Of a DNA stretch of 64,000 nt, positions 1-12,300 are shown piece after piece. The stretch comes from Calliopsis andreniformis (lineage: Eukaryota; Arthropoda; Insecta; Hymenoptera; Andrenidae), in assembly GCF_051401765.1 (NCBI RefSeq), contig NC_135071.1:10332961-10396960 (forward strand), in the 5' to 3' direction. Positions within the stretch are counted from its first letter, which is position 1. Each line of letters starts with the position of its first letter. The position numbers were made by a program, and so were the translations under genes. Below the pieces are notes generated by a model, which was given only the letters and a program-made list of their open reading frames with translations, searched no databases and had not been told where the DNA came from.

Positions 1-24
1 TGATTAAAAGTACAACACTTTTAG

Positions 25-686
25 GAAGCATTGGACAAAGCTTTGGAGTTAGATAGAACTCCTATAAGAGGACGACCAATGTTTGTTTCAAGGTGTGATC
101 CAAACAAAACAACACGAGCCTCAGGGTTTAAATACAGTTGTTCTCTTGAAAAGAATAAACTTTTCGTTAAAGGTACGATACATTTACTTTACTCATTATC
201 TTAAGATAAACCTATTGTTATGTTACTATTATGAAATTAACAGGAATTCCGATAACAACAACAAAAGAAGAACTCGAAGAAATCTTCAAAGTTCATGGAA
301 CAGTGAAAGATGTCCGTATAGTTACCTATCGGAATGGGCATTCGAAAGGATTAGCTTACGTTGAGTACGAAGACGCAGTTACTGCTGGGAAGGCTCTCTT
401 GGCTACTGATGGAATCAAAATTGGTGATAAAGTTATTAGCGTAGCTATAAGTCAACCACCTGACCGTAAGAAAATTCCGATTATAGAACAAGAATCTTCA
501 GTAAAATCTTTAGGCGGTACTACAGTTAGTAGAACTACATTCGGTATGCCTAAAACATTACTGTCTATGGTACCTCGTACTGTGAAGATTACTAGTGCTA
601 ATGATAATGCACATGCGGCTAAAAATAATGGTCCGCAAAAAATGAGTAATCAGGATTTCAGGAAGATGTTACTAAATAAAAAATAA
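25..686 (+). CDS. SART3: SART3 C-terminal part (U4/U6 snRNP recycling factor), 5' partial
   Basis: Two exons are visible: 25-172 and 244-686, joined across a 71 bp intron (gtacga..aacag) that splits a glycine codon. An acceptor 'ttttag' ends at 24, so the gene continues off the left edge. The first exon holds the end of one RRM (GRPMFVS) and the linker SLEKNKLFVKG. The second holds the final RRM, with ITTTKEELEEIFKVHGTVKD and GLAYVEYEDA as RNP-like blocks, a basic tail, and the C-terminal motif KMSNQDFRKMLL. In the family that motif binds the LSm ring. SART3 (Prp24 in yeast) re-anneals U4 and U6 snRNAs in the nucleus after splicing. The order RRM, RRM, LSm-binding tail matches the human protein closely. 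The ATG at 231 is inside the intron and is not the start. The stop is TAA at 684-686. Confidence 0.93.
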
Positions 687-1144
687 CTTACTATCACTAA
701 ATGATTCTTTGGGTCTTTTTTATTTCATTCTGTAATTATCATAAAAATTCCTTGGTCAGAGTTGATAAAGAGGTGATTTAATGCAATTTAACCAATCAGT
801 AATTTTTTAAAAATAAATACGTTTAATATAAAATAGTCTTTATATATACAAAAGGACAATTTGTGCTAGATATAAATGTATTACAGTAAACGCAAATGAA
901 AATACCTTTTCTGTCGTACATCACAGTATTAGAAAGATACTTAATACACGCACGAACGCGGTCATAATAAAATCATCTACGCCAGTCACAATATTTTGGA
1001 AAAAACCAAGCGAGGAAAGTTGTATTACGAGTAAATTATAATAACAAATCAGGGTAATATAAGCTGTGACACAAGACAACGTAATTTCTCGTTTCTTTTA
1101 CATTTGTATAGCCACCCTGGATGAAGTATGTATAACTGTCTTTT
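687..1144. other. Convergent 3' ends, AT-rich, no gene
   Basis: This 458 bp stretch lies between the stop of SART3 (+) and the stop of the LPMO gene (-). It should hold both 3' UTRs. AATAAA-like signals occur on both strands (for example AATAAA near 812 on plus and TTTATT near 719 for minus). I see no open frame of note. Confidence 0.6.
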
Positions 1145-3071
1145 CTATAATTGTAATTGTGCATTAGATAGATTGTGTTTTCTATGTCTTGGAGGTGCGA
1201 TAGGTGGACTTTCAGACATTAGCAATCGCCTTGCCATAAGCCACTTTTTGGCCCTGCCAGCATGATAATAGTAGGAGTAAAGCAATGCCATAGCTGCCAG
1301 CACCACCAGAAGACATGTACCAGCAATAACGATACTGAATAGCCAATATGGACCAGTCGACTGTGGTACCAATGTTGGCTCTGTTGGCGATTTTTCGCCA
1401 GGAACTTTGTCCGTGGGTGGCTGCTTTGGCGGTCTCGGTGGCAGAGGCTCCACATCGTCGCCAATAGTAATATCAGCACAAGCACGGAATTCTTCCTGTG
1501 GGCCGCAACCTACAGCGCCTAAAAACAAATTGTTAAAGTATTATTCGAATTTTCTCTGAGAATCATTGAGCAGAGTTGCTGACACGCAATCAAGACCAAT
1601 ACCTGTTCCGTTTCCACAGTCACCCCAATTATTCCCAGCTATGTATCTCCACTGAAAAACACACTGAGCACAAGTCAAGTCATCTGGTAATTTGTAGAAA
1701 GCCTCGAAAATCTTGTTCCCTGGTCCTGGGTAATACCTAATCGACCCGTTTTCCGAGCGAAGAAGGTATTTGTCCAAGCATTCCTGGTTGACTTCTTTGT
1801 CCCTGTAGGTCATCGCACACGTACGAAATTCGAAGTAACCGTGATGGTTCGCCGTAAGTTCTACTCGGACTGGTATCACTGAACCAGTTCGATATTTCCT
1901 TACGATCACCCCGTTTCCATACTTGCCGCCTGTCTCATGTTGACGCGGCTGTAACAAAATTGACACTTAACTCTCGATAGTAAAATTATACAGGATGTTT
2001 CCAAACATGTGGTACATTTTTGGAAGATAAGTTCCACACACAAAAACAATGAAAAAAGTTCATGTGCACATATACTCGAAAAAGCCTACTTTTTTAATTA
2101 AACGCCATTTTGTGTTACGTTAAATGCTGACCTAGAATGTGTAAAAAATAGTAAAAACAAGGGACTTCTTTTGAGAATAAGTTGTAAACACAAAGACAGG
2201 AAAGAAAGTTCAAATGCAGGTACGTTCGGAAACGCATGGCTTTTTAGTTATACCGTATTTAATACTGTCCAAAATGCTAATCCATTATTGGCCTTCACGG
2301 TATGCTATCCTCGTTAAAGTCATATTAGACCCAGAAATATTTCGGCTCCATCAATGTATGGCACACGGTCATAATTTTTAGAGAAAGTATCACATCGTAT
2401 GTAATATAAAATAGCTTACGATTAAAAAACTAAATATTTCCGGATATATGTGTACATGAATTTTTTTCATTGCTTTGTGCCTAAATCCTCCAAAAATGTC
2501 CCTCATGTTTGGAAACATCTTATCAAATCTTGTTGAAAATTGGTTAAATTGAAAAATTTCAATGTCCAGCTTTAGTAAACATGTAGTTTCTGCGAGGTGT
2601 AGAAACTTGAAGCATTGTTAAGTGGTACGACTGTGCTCGACAGACTAGAAAGCCGCGAACAGTAAATTATTCTATGTTGTAAGATCTCTGAAGAAGAATT
2701 ACATATTCAAATTTCACAACGGGATCTTGATTCTTGATGAACTTGATCATTATCCTTCTTTTCATAATCCTAGTAGGTTGTTAAATTTTCAGATCAAGGA
2801 TATTTAAAAGGTCTTTTAAATGCAGAATTCTTACCACTGTCGTATCCCAAGCGTCCCCACAGATTCCACATTGTCCTTTATTTCGTTGCCACTGTCTGGT
2901 AAATCCACCGCAGTAACATTCATTGTCATTGTAATCGTGTGGTGTATCGAAACCATACCTCCACATTGAAGCTCTTGAGGGTGGTTCAATCAGTCTTCCA
3001 TGAGTCGAAACTTCTCTTATGACTAGGACGCTCACGAGATATATTAAACTAAGTACAAGTTGAAGACGCAT
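1145..3071 (-). CDS. AA15-type lytic polysaccharide monooxygenase, signal peptide and C-terminal membrane anchor
   Basis: Complement of exons 2835-3071, 1603-1948 and 1145-1518 gives 318 aa. Both junctions keep phase: GDAWDTTV joins PRQHETGG, and GNGTG joins AVGCGPQEEF. Residues 1-23 are a signal peptide. Cleavage would expose His24 (THGRLIEPPSRASMW), the copper-brace N-terminal histidine. The second brace histidine is in TANHHGYFEF (about H114). Cysteine pairs sit in NECYCGG, CGICGDAW, CAQCVFQW and GCGPQ, as in chitin-binding type-4/AA15 enzymes. A Pro-rich linker (about 216-250) leads to one transmembrane helix (about 252-278) and a basic cytoplasmic tail. The family oxidatively cleaves chitin or cellulose outside the cell. 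The anchor suggests an apical epithelial role, perhaps in cuticle or peritrophic matrix remodelling (inference). A 5' UTR acceptor ('aaatttcag') sits just before the ATG, so a non-coding first exon lies upstream. Intron 1 carries an inverted-repeat element. Confidence 0.92.
1991..2520. repeat. Non-autonomous inverted-repeat element (MITE-like) in LPMO intron 1
   Basis: The left end CAGGATGTTTCCAAACATG and the right end, read in reverse complement (AGATGTTTCCAAACATG), match. The similarity runs inward for about 100 bp through 'acatttttgga', 'aacaatgaaaaa' and 'ttcatgt.cacatata'. Inside, the segment from about 2015 is repeated in diverged form from about 2170 (shared 'gataagtt..acacaaa', 'aaagttca', 'gtta'). 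There is no transposase frame. A related copy lies at 34408. Confidence 0.75.
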
Positions 3072-3987
3072 AGTTGCAGCGGCGAAATTCGGTCCCTGAA
3101 ATTTAATATCGTCTCAGTATAAGAAGATAAATACGTTTATACAGAAAAGAAATTGCTATCCACAATATCACAACGCAAGTATGCCAATTATAGTTTAAAG
3201 TGAAATCTATGTGCGTGCGTTGCATTTCAATCAAATGAGAAGAGGTGAATGCATCACATCCCAAGGCGAAAATTTATTATAACTAATTTACAAGGTTTAC
3301 CGATTAGAAAGCTACTGGAGAGGTAAATAGCTAAGTTTTGTGACTGAATCACGTAAGATGTTCACACGAAAATGCCAATTCACGGAAACTAGGCAGAGAT
3401 CAATGCCCTCTTGAATACCGAATTCATAACGTCACAGATGTTCCTGAACTTTTACCGTACATGGATCCTGACGAAGACACATGCCAAACAATCTCCCCAA
3501 TTTTTAACTGCTGTACCTGCGTGTCTCATTTAATCGTATTGTTACTAAGCTGCACTGTGACATTTAGAAAGTGAAGCTATTTTAAAAAATAACGTTAACA
3601 AAGCTTCTAGTCTGTCGTCATTCCGGACTCGAAGATACCAGTCACAAAGGAGAAACTGGCAAACCGGTTACCACAAGGTACACCACCGCAATAAACACGT
3701 TATCAGGACTAACTCGAGGGCCACGCACATTGATTGCAACTGATATCGTGAAATAATACCTACAGCGACCGCAGCAAGAAAAAATTCGACACTCTCTACA
3801 TTCTCCCATGAAATTTCGATGGTACCGAGTGAAGGCAATAAAACAAGTAGTTTCTAAACAAGCATTTAGAACAGATGAAATCTAATGAAAGTCATGAACA
3901 CAGTATCTCTCTTTTCCTTGAGAAACTCGGAAACCAGTTCCACGTTGGAACTCAAAAAATTGTGGCTTGTTTAGATCACTTAGTATT

Positions 3988-4290
3988 CTAATTAAGGCGA
4001 GTAGTTGCAAGATATCCGGAAGTGAACAACTCCCACGGCAGTGAGTCGGCGTTGAGGGTCAAGAGTATATGCCAGGACGTACCGTCTGCGCGAAAGGAAC
4101 GAAAGCCTGACTGCGTCTCTGGCATCGGTGAATCAGGCCCACGAAAAGGCCCAGACCCCGGTCGGTCGACTACTGAAATCAACTTTCCTCGAAGCGGACT
4201 ACAAACCCTCACGATGTGGGAGTAGGTCATTAGAACGGGGCGTGCGGCCGTATTCACAGCACGACTCGGCTACACGCGCTGATAATAGCT
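3988..4290. promoter_or_regulatory. GC-rich island with open frames on both strands; possible LPMO promoter / 5' UTR exon
   Basis: The island stands out from AT-rich flanks and carries many CpG sites. On plus it has a 67-codon frame (4022-4225) ending in EINFPRSGLQTLTMWE. On minus it has an 89-codon frame. Neither frame is one I can assign. It lies about 0.9 kb upstream of the LPMO start on the same strand, and that gene needs an upstream non-coding exon, so a promoter plus first exon is the simplest reading. A small unknown coding exon or a repeat fragment is the alternative. Confidence 0.35.
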
Positions 4291-4718
4291 AGGCGTGCGA
4301 CTTTTGGAGAAAAGTATATCTATAAATGATAAAAATGTTATACAAAGAAAGATATTCTTTACATATGTAGAAATATTTGCAAATGAATGCTAATCAGAAG
4401 AAATTTAACTGTAAACAGTATTGTGTATCCATAAGTTATGTATTATTTGTAAAATATGTAATAAAACCGTTTAGAAAATACTTACCTTAATCTTGAACAG
4501 GACATGACCGCTATAAAAAGAAAATGACAAATTTCTCAGACACTGAACCTGGCCACGCGATTTCTACAGAATTTCTAATCGACGTGGATCCGCTCGATTT
4601 GTCAATGATACGGTTCATGGGCATTGCACTTTACCAAGGGGCAATGTACGTTATGATGTATGCGGTTTGAACGTAAACACGTTTTTTTTTTATTTGTTTC
4701 ACTACCCTTCGCCAAAAT

Positions 4719-4962
4719 GTGAAAATGTTTAAATGAGATTAAACATTGATAGGTAACAGGGCAGTCAAACTTTAAAGAAGAGAATCCCTTTATTTTGTTC
4801 CAGTTCAGCCTTTTACATTGAATGAAAAATCATTAAAATTGTGAAAATGTTTAAATGAGATCAACCGTTAATAGGTGACAGGGTAGTCAAACTTTAAAGA
4901 AAAAGATCCCTTTATTTTCTTCAAGTACAACCTTCTGCATTGAATGAAATATTATTCTTACT
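4719..4962. repeat. Two-copy direct tandem repeat, unit about 122 bp
   Basis: Both units begin GTGAAAATGTTTAAATGAGAT (4719 and 4841). They stay aligned through 'ataggt.acaggg.agtcaaactttaaag', 'atccctttatttt' and 'cattgaatgaaa'. The units differ at scattered positions, so the duplication is not recent. Confidence 0.8.
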
Positions 4963-6224
4963 CGATACATCTCAAGTTGTAGTGAAATTTTATGGCAGAG
5001 ATTGCTTCATAATAAGATGCGCTTATTTTCATCGAACAGCAGTGAAACAATGCGACTGCAAACTTTTCCTTTTCAGCAGCTAAAGTGATTCAACCGGATG
5101 ATCGCTTCGAGAAATTCGCCGTGACGCTACAGCTATCGTAATAAACATCGTATTTAGTTAACACCTTCGAAATAAAAACTAACAGGTTGATTCTACTAGG
5201 CTTGTCATATTTGATAATATTATCATATTGATAACAACTTATATTAAATTATTTATCAATTTACTTGAGCAAACTTAAATAAAAAATTATTTGAAAATAA
5301 TTTATTTGAACTAAATTACACAAAATACATATACTTTTCTTAATATTATTTGTAATATAAAAATTAATTATTTGAAATGATTATTTGTTATTTTATTTTA
5401 AATAAAATGTGCTCATATCTGAATTCTACTCATTAATTCTACTAACCAGTGAATTGCAGTATACATATTTGTATTAAAAAAGTCGATGAGTTCGACAAGT
5501 GGAAGGAGGTGATATAAATAATTCTGCAAATTAATGATTTGCTACAGAGTTAACAGTTTATTATAATAGTGTGTAATAAATATCTAAAAAGATATAATTT
5601 GTTGTGTCACAATTTTGTATAATATACATCGAAGTATTTGAGCAATCGTGTATAATACAATAAATTTTAGTAAACGAATAATAAATTACACCGCTCGAAT
5701 AGAACATTTGATCATATTAGTATACAAGACTGATGTGAAAATTTAACGAACTTCGTACTTTAAACATTCTTTTTAATGAATAATTCTATAAATTTTCACA
5801 ATAGACAATTAAGAATAATCTAATTAGACACAGTTAATAGTTTTACAAATAACGCCAGTAAAACGTAATATAGAAGTTCGGGAAACATGATATGTTACAG
5901 ACTATACAACAAAGCAAGTGTTAAAAAACTTGTCTTATCAATTAACTGAACGGTAGTTTAAATACGAAATAATTGACCAAAGTTTTTGGCACGTTTTAAA
6001 TGTGTTCCAGACCATTTTTCTCTTGACTTACCTTTACGCCTATTCTAAAAACAGTTTTGACGAGCATTAAACTATTGATCGTCTAGTCAAAGTCACGAGC
6101 ATTGAAAGGTAGCATTCTATTAACTGAATTGTTTATAACCAACGAATTGTAGTAAAAAGACATTAGAAAATAAATGCTTTACACAATTTTATGTACAGGG
6201 TGAGCAACGCAACTATATTATTTG

Positions 6225-6378
6225 AATTTTCTTATAAACTATTTGTTGTATGAAAAAATGTTTCAAACGAACGTTGTTTGGTATTAAGAAAAGCGTACCA
6301 AAGAGGAGCATACTCTCGATACCAAACAACGTTCGTTTAAAACATTTTTTCATACAATAAATAGTTTACAAGAAAATC
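6225..6378. repeat. Near-perfect long inverted repeat (60 bp arms, ~33 bp loop)
   Basis: The left arm 6225-6284 is almost the exact reverse complement of the right arm 6318-6378, with only a few mismatches. Key blocks are TGTATGAAAAAATGTTT and AACGAACGTTGTTTGGTAT, read back as ATACCAAACAACGTTCGTT. It would fold into a strong snap-back. It may be a foldback MITE or, if transcribed, a hairpin RNA. It sits in an otherwise empty AT-rich gap. Confidence 0.85.
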
Positions 6379-8463
6379 CAGATGATACAGCAACAGATTA
6401 CTGTAAAATCCATGCTTAAATCGGCAAACCCAATTCAATACATTTATTATATCTGTAACATTTATAAGAAATAAAGACACATACGTATCTTTGACTGACG
6501 CCTCTATTATACATAGAGTATATATCCGTATATTAACACTGTTCTCATAGAAACGAATCTAGTTACTTAGATAAAGCCTAAAGATTAATTTGTGGACTGA
6601 TTTATATGTTCAGTTAATATTTTTTTTATATATCGATCAAATTCTTTTCGACCAATTCGAACAAGATGTTTCACTACTTAACTGAAATATAAATTAGTCC
6701 TGATAAACGTGTGAGTCACTGAGTATCACAAATATCTTTTTCCTGAATTATTAGTATTGACTTAGAGGAGTTTTTTATGGAGATTAATTATGTTTAATGA
6801 ATAATCAATCTTTGAGTTAGAGGGTTATCAAATAGTTTTACGATCATGAAACTCAGCTACTCATTATTTGAAAAAGTGTCATATGAATAATATGACAAAA
6901 TAAAATAATTTTCTTGAAACATACATAATTGACCAATCATAATTTTTGAAATACATCATTTTTGTTATTAAATAAACAAACTTCCGTAATTTACATGTAT
7001 TGCATCACTACGCACTTATCCTCAACGTAGGTTACATACATACACAGCTCATTGAGTGCACACCTGTGTCTTAAGGCAATATCAGTTTCCATATCTCATT
7101 ATGTGCAACTCGTGACTTTGCATATTCTTCTCATTGCCCTTTTATCATAAAATGCATTTCCCATATCTACTATACATTACATATGCGTACGTACAATAAA
7201 ATTCATCTGTTTTAAATGAAATTTTACAGATTATAACAAGTATAAGATCTGTATACATAAAACGTTATTCTTTAAATTTTAGCATTTAACTTTTATTTCA
7301 GTACTTTCAACATAAAAGTTGTTAAAACTGTTATTGAGAAGAAAATAGTCTTTTGATAATATATTGCTACTGCATACAGTATGATTATCATAGATACATA
7401 GGTATACATACTATTTCCTAAGCAAAAAGAATAATGCTTTCAGAAAAGGTTGATATTTTTATGCCCTACAAGATATTTACTCATTCTTTCTTGTCATTCA
7501 AAATACTCAATTAAGCAGAAGAATTTGATTAGACAAAACATACTAATCAGAATACTAATGGATTATATGGATTTTGATTTCAACTTGTTTTAAGATACAG
7601 ATATTATAATGATATCATCTAGTCTATAAGTATTATAAATGTATATTTGATTTTTAAATCTCATGTTATTTAACAACTATAAACAGAACTCTATATTGAA
7701 TTTAGCTTTATAATTATAGACTCTATAAGAGTGAAATGTAAACAATTTTTTAAAGGTAATATTTAATACAGTACAATATTACTATGCAAAATATATTACA
7801 AATACAGAAAATTGTAACTTTTGTTTAATAATAAAATTGTTAAAATTGTATTAAATAAAACTAACTTCTGAATAAACTATTCATTCATAATGTTCAAATA
7901 TTATCTTTGTAAAAAAAAGATATTTTTAACTTTTACTGGTTCTTTTATTTTGTGTGGACATATAAGCATATAGATTGGCCCCAATATTGTGCTTACAAAT
8001 GAAGTGAATTAAATTATTTATTAGATTGATTCTAATATTATCTTAAAACAAGCAAATATTATTCTTAGTAAATAATTATACTGATAGTTTTAGTTCAATT
8101 ACTAATTTACCATACACGTATATGCATTGTATATTAATATTAAAATTAAAATTAAGAAACAAACTTATAATTTGATTAAATGGTAAAGCTATAACTGTTA
8201 TCATAAGTAGTGATATCTATTTCTCTTTTTGTTAATCATAATATTGTATAGTTTCTCAATTTTCTACAATAACATATCTAGCAACACATTACTGACTGTA
8301 TTCTATGCATTGCTATAAGAATAACTAAATACTGTTTTATTAATTGCCAATATTCTAATCTTTCTTTTAAACCATTATTTTGTAAAATTTTACAAAGAAT
8401 TTATGAAAATAATTCAAATGCAATAAAAAAATTTATTAAATAAATTTGCTACGTACACTCATT

Positions 8464-9303
8464 TTATTTCAATTGTGGACTTTTATTTTGTCCTACAATC
8501 TTGTTCCGTAATAAATTAAAATGTCCAACAACTTGAGATAATTGTGCTTTCAGAGAATCTGAAAGTTGTTTTTGTAATTGTTGAACCTCCAATATTTCTC
8601 GATGAAGGTTTTCATAATCTTTTGTAACTTGATGAACAGACCGTAATAGACGAAGCACAGAAATCTGTTAAAAGCACAAAATAAGCAACAACTTAAACAA
8701 AAGAATTAAGTTGTTGATCATAATGTCTTTTGAATATACAAAATAAATTGTAATAATTTGACTTTATAAAATTGCTTCTAAGAAATAAAAGTACATGGAA
8801 AGTCCAGTTACTTCCAAAAGATGTTTCAATTAAACATGAGAATGAGATCAAGTTCACCATTGAATTTTAATAAAATGATGGTCTTCTTAGTTGGTCTTCC
8901 ACAAAAATTTGGTAAATATGTAGTACTTTTTGGAAGACTTAAAGTGTGTATTGAGAACAATTTTTACAAGTAATATTAAAATAAGCTTCCTGAAGTGAAA
9001 ATGGAATATTAAAATTTATTTGAATTCCTTTGCCTACTCATGTATTGAATTTGATCTCATTCTTAATAGGAACATACCTCACTCTCTGGATCTTCAAATT
9101 CTTTCTCAAAAGCATCAATTTGCCATGCAATCATATCCAATTGCCCATCAGCTTTCTGTACCTGTCACAATATTGCAAAAATGTGAAAGAAGTCTACGAA
9201 AAAATGACATTTGACATTTACAGATTATATTAGAATATAATCTTTTAAAAGGGCTAAAAATTACACTTACACTTTGTTCAAGATGTACGATGGCGGATTC
9301 CAT
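8464..9303 (-). CDS. Small coiled-coil protein resembling SKA2 (kinetochore SKA complex)
   Basis: Complement of exons 9271-9303, 9078-9161 and 8464-8664, all phase 0, gives 105 aa. Exon 1 reads MESAIVHLEQS. Exon 2 reads VQKADGQLDMIAWQIDAFEK plus eight more residues. Exon 3 starts ISVLRLLRSVHQVTKDYENL and holds a long coiled coil ending NKSPQLK. Donors are gtaagt, gtatgt and acceptors ctgtcac/ag-type. Size (human SKA2 121 aa), the opening MExxV..LE..(F/V)QKA(E/D)xxLD pattern and the all-helical make-up fit SKA2. In the family this subunit helps couple kinetochores to microtubules in mitosis. The family call is from pattern memory and short helical proteins align loosely, so another coiled-coil protein remains possible. 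The gene structure itself is firm. Confidence 0.68.
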
Positions 9304-12300
9304 GTTAAGTATCGTATGAAACCAAATATTTTAAATGAAAAAGATTTAACTAACAGAATCGTACAGCACCAACGGTTACTTTACCCTGCTGGAATCGATA
9401 TGCACCCACTAGTCTGTTTGAAAAGCCGTGAATAGCGGTTGCAACTCTTAGTAAGCATCGTGCCGTGTGATGGCAGCACCTTCTTGTTACATTGTAAAAA
9501 TGCTAGAATTTCAATTTCTATGTATACATGTACTCGAAAGTTATCGTTTAATAACTAATTAGTACAAATGTATCCTCTGAAATAATTACAACACAGCGTC
9601 TAAAGTAGAACCTACTATACTAGATATTATTAAGATTAGACGTAGTCAGTGTTCGAGTTTCCTTTATCTCTACTGTGTTACTAATATTAACATTATCTTT
9701 CTCTTATTGTTATTGTTGAAAAACGCCTAACATATACGCGTAAAGCATGTCTGACTCGGGACTTATTCGACTTCGCTATGTCTGACCTAATGCGCGTCAA
9801 CAGATATATTTCACACGAATTTTAGATATTTCTACAACAATTGATATGTTTAAAACGAAGCTCAAACGCAATTTCGTCATTCCTGATTTTGGTTGTATTT
9901 TATCATGTAGAATCACCTGTATTCACTTTATGTCGAATACCTTGAGTGCATGTACACATATGTGAATTCATATCAGATAGGTAATGAAACCATGAATGAA
10001 ACGCCTTTTAATAAATTGTTATAATCATTTTATTCGAAAATTTTACGCAATTATTGATAAAACATGATTTTTTTATAGGTCGTTCTGTGTTTTGAAACTA
10101 GAGTGAAGGAAGGAGGGGACTGTTCAAACAATTTCATTCGAAAGATAGCGCCATATGTATTTTCTCTGTATAGTGGTAATATCTGAACAATGTATTTAGA
10201 TGGCGTTAGATGCTATGAATGTAACGACATCTACATTACATTTTAACAATATAATTTCAAATGTGTATTCTCGAATATTATCACTTAATAGTTAAGATAA
10301 TTAATATAAGTATATTCTCTCAAATAATTATTACAAACTGTAACTAAGGATTTGCTAAATAATCTTACTGATGAATAAGCTTCGAACTAGCAGGTCTAGG
10401 CGAAACACTTCTTTTTTTTTTTCTCTTGTCTCTAAACTTTAATAAGCGGTAAAACCGATTTAGAGAACATTAATATTACTTCGTAGGTGTCGCCACTACA
10501 TAGCTGTTTTTTTTTTATTGTCCATTTGTTGATGAAATTGTTTTGAATGCTTTTTTTTGCAAAAAATAAGCTAACGATCTTATTGCTAGTTGGGAAAAAT
10601 GTAACAGTTTTTGCAAGATTACAAGAGTCAAGGTTGACTTCGTCGTTCGAATTAATGGTAAAATATATAGTTGTGTTACTTGTAAATTTGCAGACCTTCA
10701 GAATGCAAATAAAGATTTTTGCGTTCTTGTAAAAATATTTATTTCAAATTTATTTCAATACCACCGAAACTTTCTAATTAATTTAATTTAATTAGTATAT
10801 TACTTAGTAACTTATCGTAAATAAAAAATTTTTAAACCTAAGAGCATTTAAGGTTATGTTTATTTGTATAAACTTAGAATGTATACTTATACAATCGTTA
10901 CTCCACACTAATTTGTTTGAAACGTCGCAAACACCCTCTAGTGAGACATACTTAGAATTAAAATAATAACCAATGACGTGGGTGTTTCAAAATACATAAT
11001 AATGCAATTTCTATTTAATTCTAATTATATTTAGAAATTAATATGAAATACAATTTATCTACAGCAAAGTATATTTCTCACAAACTTTCTATCTTAAAAC
11101 TAAAATTAGAATACCAATTTATGATATAGAATATTCTTTCTTTAAATTGTTAATAGTTCAGTAAAACATTAACACATAAGTATCTTTATAAACAGGTTAC
11201 AAGCAAAGGAATATTTGGATACATGTATGTATACTTATACTTGAATTTTGGCAAAAGAAGTTAACTAGACCTTTGTAATTGATAATTTCATTGTAATTTT
11301 TAATTGTTATGTCTAAAACAACAATCGTTTATATAAAATACAAAACATAATATTTTATCTTTAGTAATTCCTAATGTCCTGATTATCAAGCTTACTTCAT
11401 AAGCCAATTTCTCTGCAATCATAAATGTACCTTACTTATAAATATGATCTTTTTGTATTATAAGCGAAACTATCAGTGTACTTTGATATCTATCATGACA
11501 ATAAAGATGTTACCCACTAATTTTAATTTTTATACTATACATAGTTAAAAGAACATAAATTCTATTGTAAAAAATATGTCAATTCAATGTATTCAATGAT
11601 GAATATTTTAATTCTGAAATGAACTGAATATCACTTAACAATTTATTTAGTAATAATACAAATTTTAAATATGTTGTTCTATGCCTTCTTTTAATATTAT
11701 TGAATACAATTTTTGAAAATTATATTTTATTATATAATACATTTTTACAACAGCTAAACTGCACACTAACCTATAAATTCTGCGTTTATATTCCGTCAGT
11801 ATATTGACTTATATGTAACTTGTTTTATCAATATATAACTTATTAATGTAATTAAGACAATGTTTACCTACTTTTTAGCATTTTCAATAGTGATTGTAAA
11901 AATAAAATGTGACAACATGAATAAAATATATAAAGCTGAAGTCTTACAACTATACTTTTATATAGTTAAAAAACTTAGAAAATTTAATGATATATTAAGT
12001 TTGATTAACATTATTATTAATATAATTAATAATTAAATTTATCAAAATATATAGTTTTTACACTTTATAAATCTTTGAACTTTTAGACGAACACTAAAGA
12101 AGAATACTATCCTTAATCGATTTTTGTACTACGTACAGAGACGATATACAATAATAAACAATTGAATCTTGAACATGTTTAAATACTGATCCACTTATTA
12201 GGTACTGTTTTACTGAATAAACACTACGTATTACATATACAATCCATTTTGTATTATTTTAACGAAACAATGAAAGGTAGTCACAAAGGTTATAATACAG

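Larger units (their letters stand above)
3072..8463. other. Long AT-rich intergenic stretch upstream of the LPMO gene
   Basis: Apart from the separate entries at 3988-4290, 4719-4962 and 6225-6378, I see no gene here. The part next to 3071 must contain the LPMO promoter and its non-coding exon. From about 5200 to 8460 the base composition is strongly AT and every frame is short. Confidence 0.6.
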
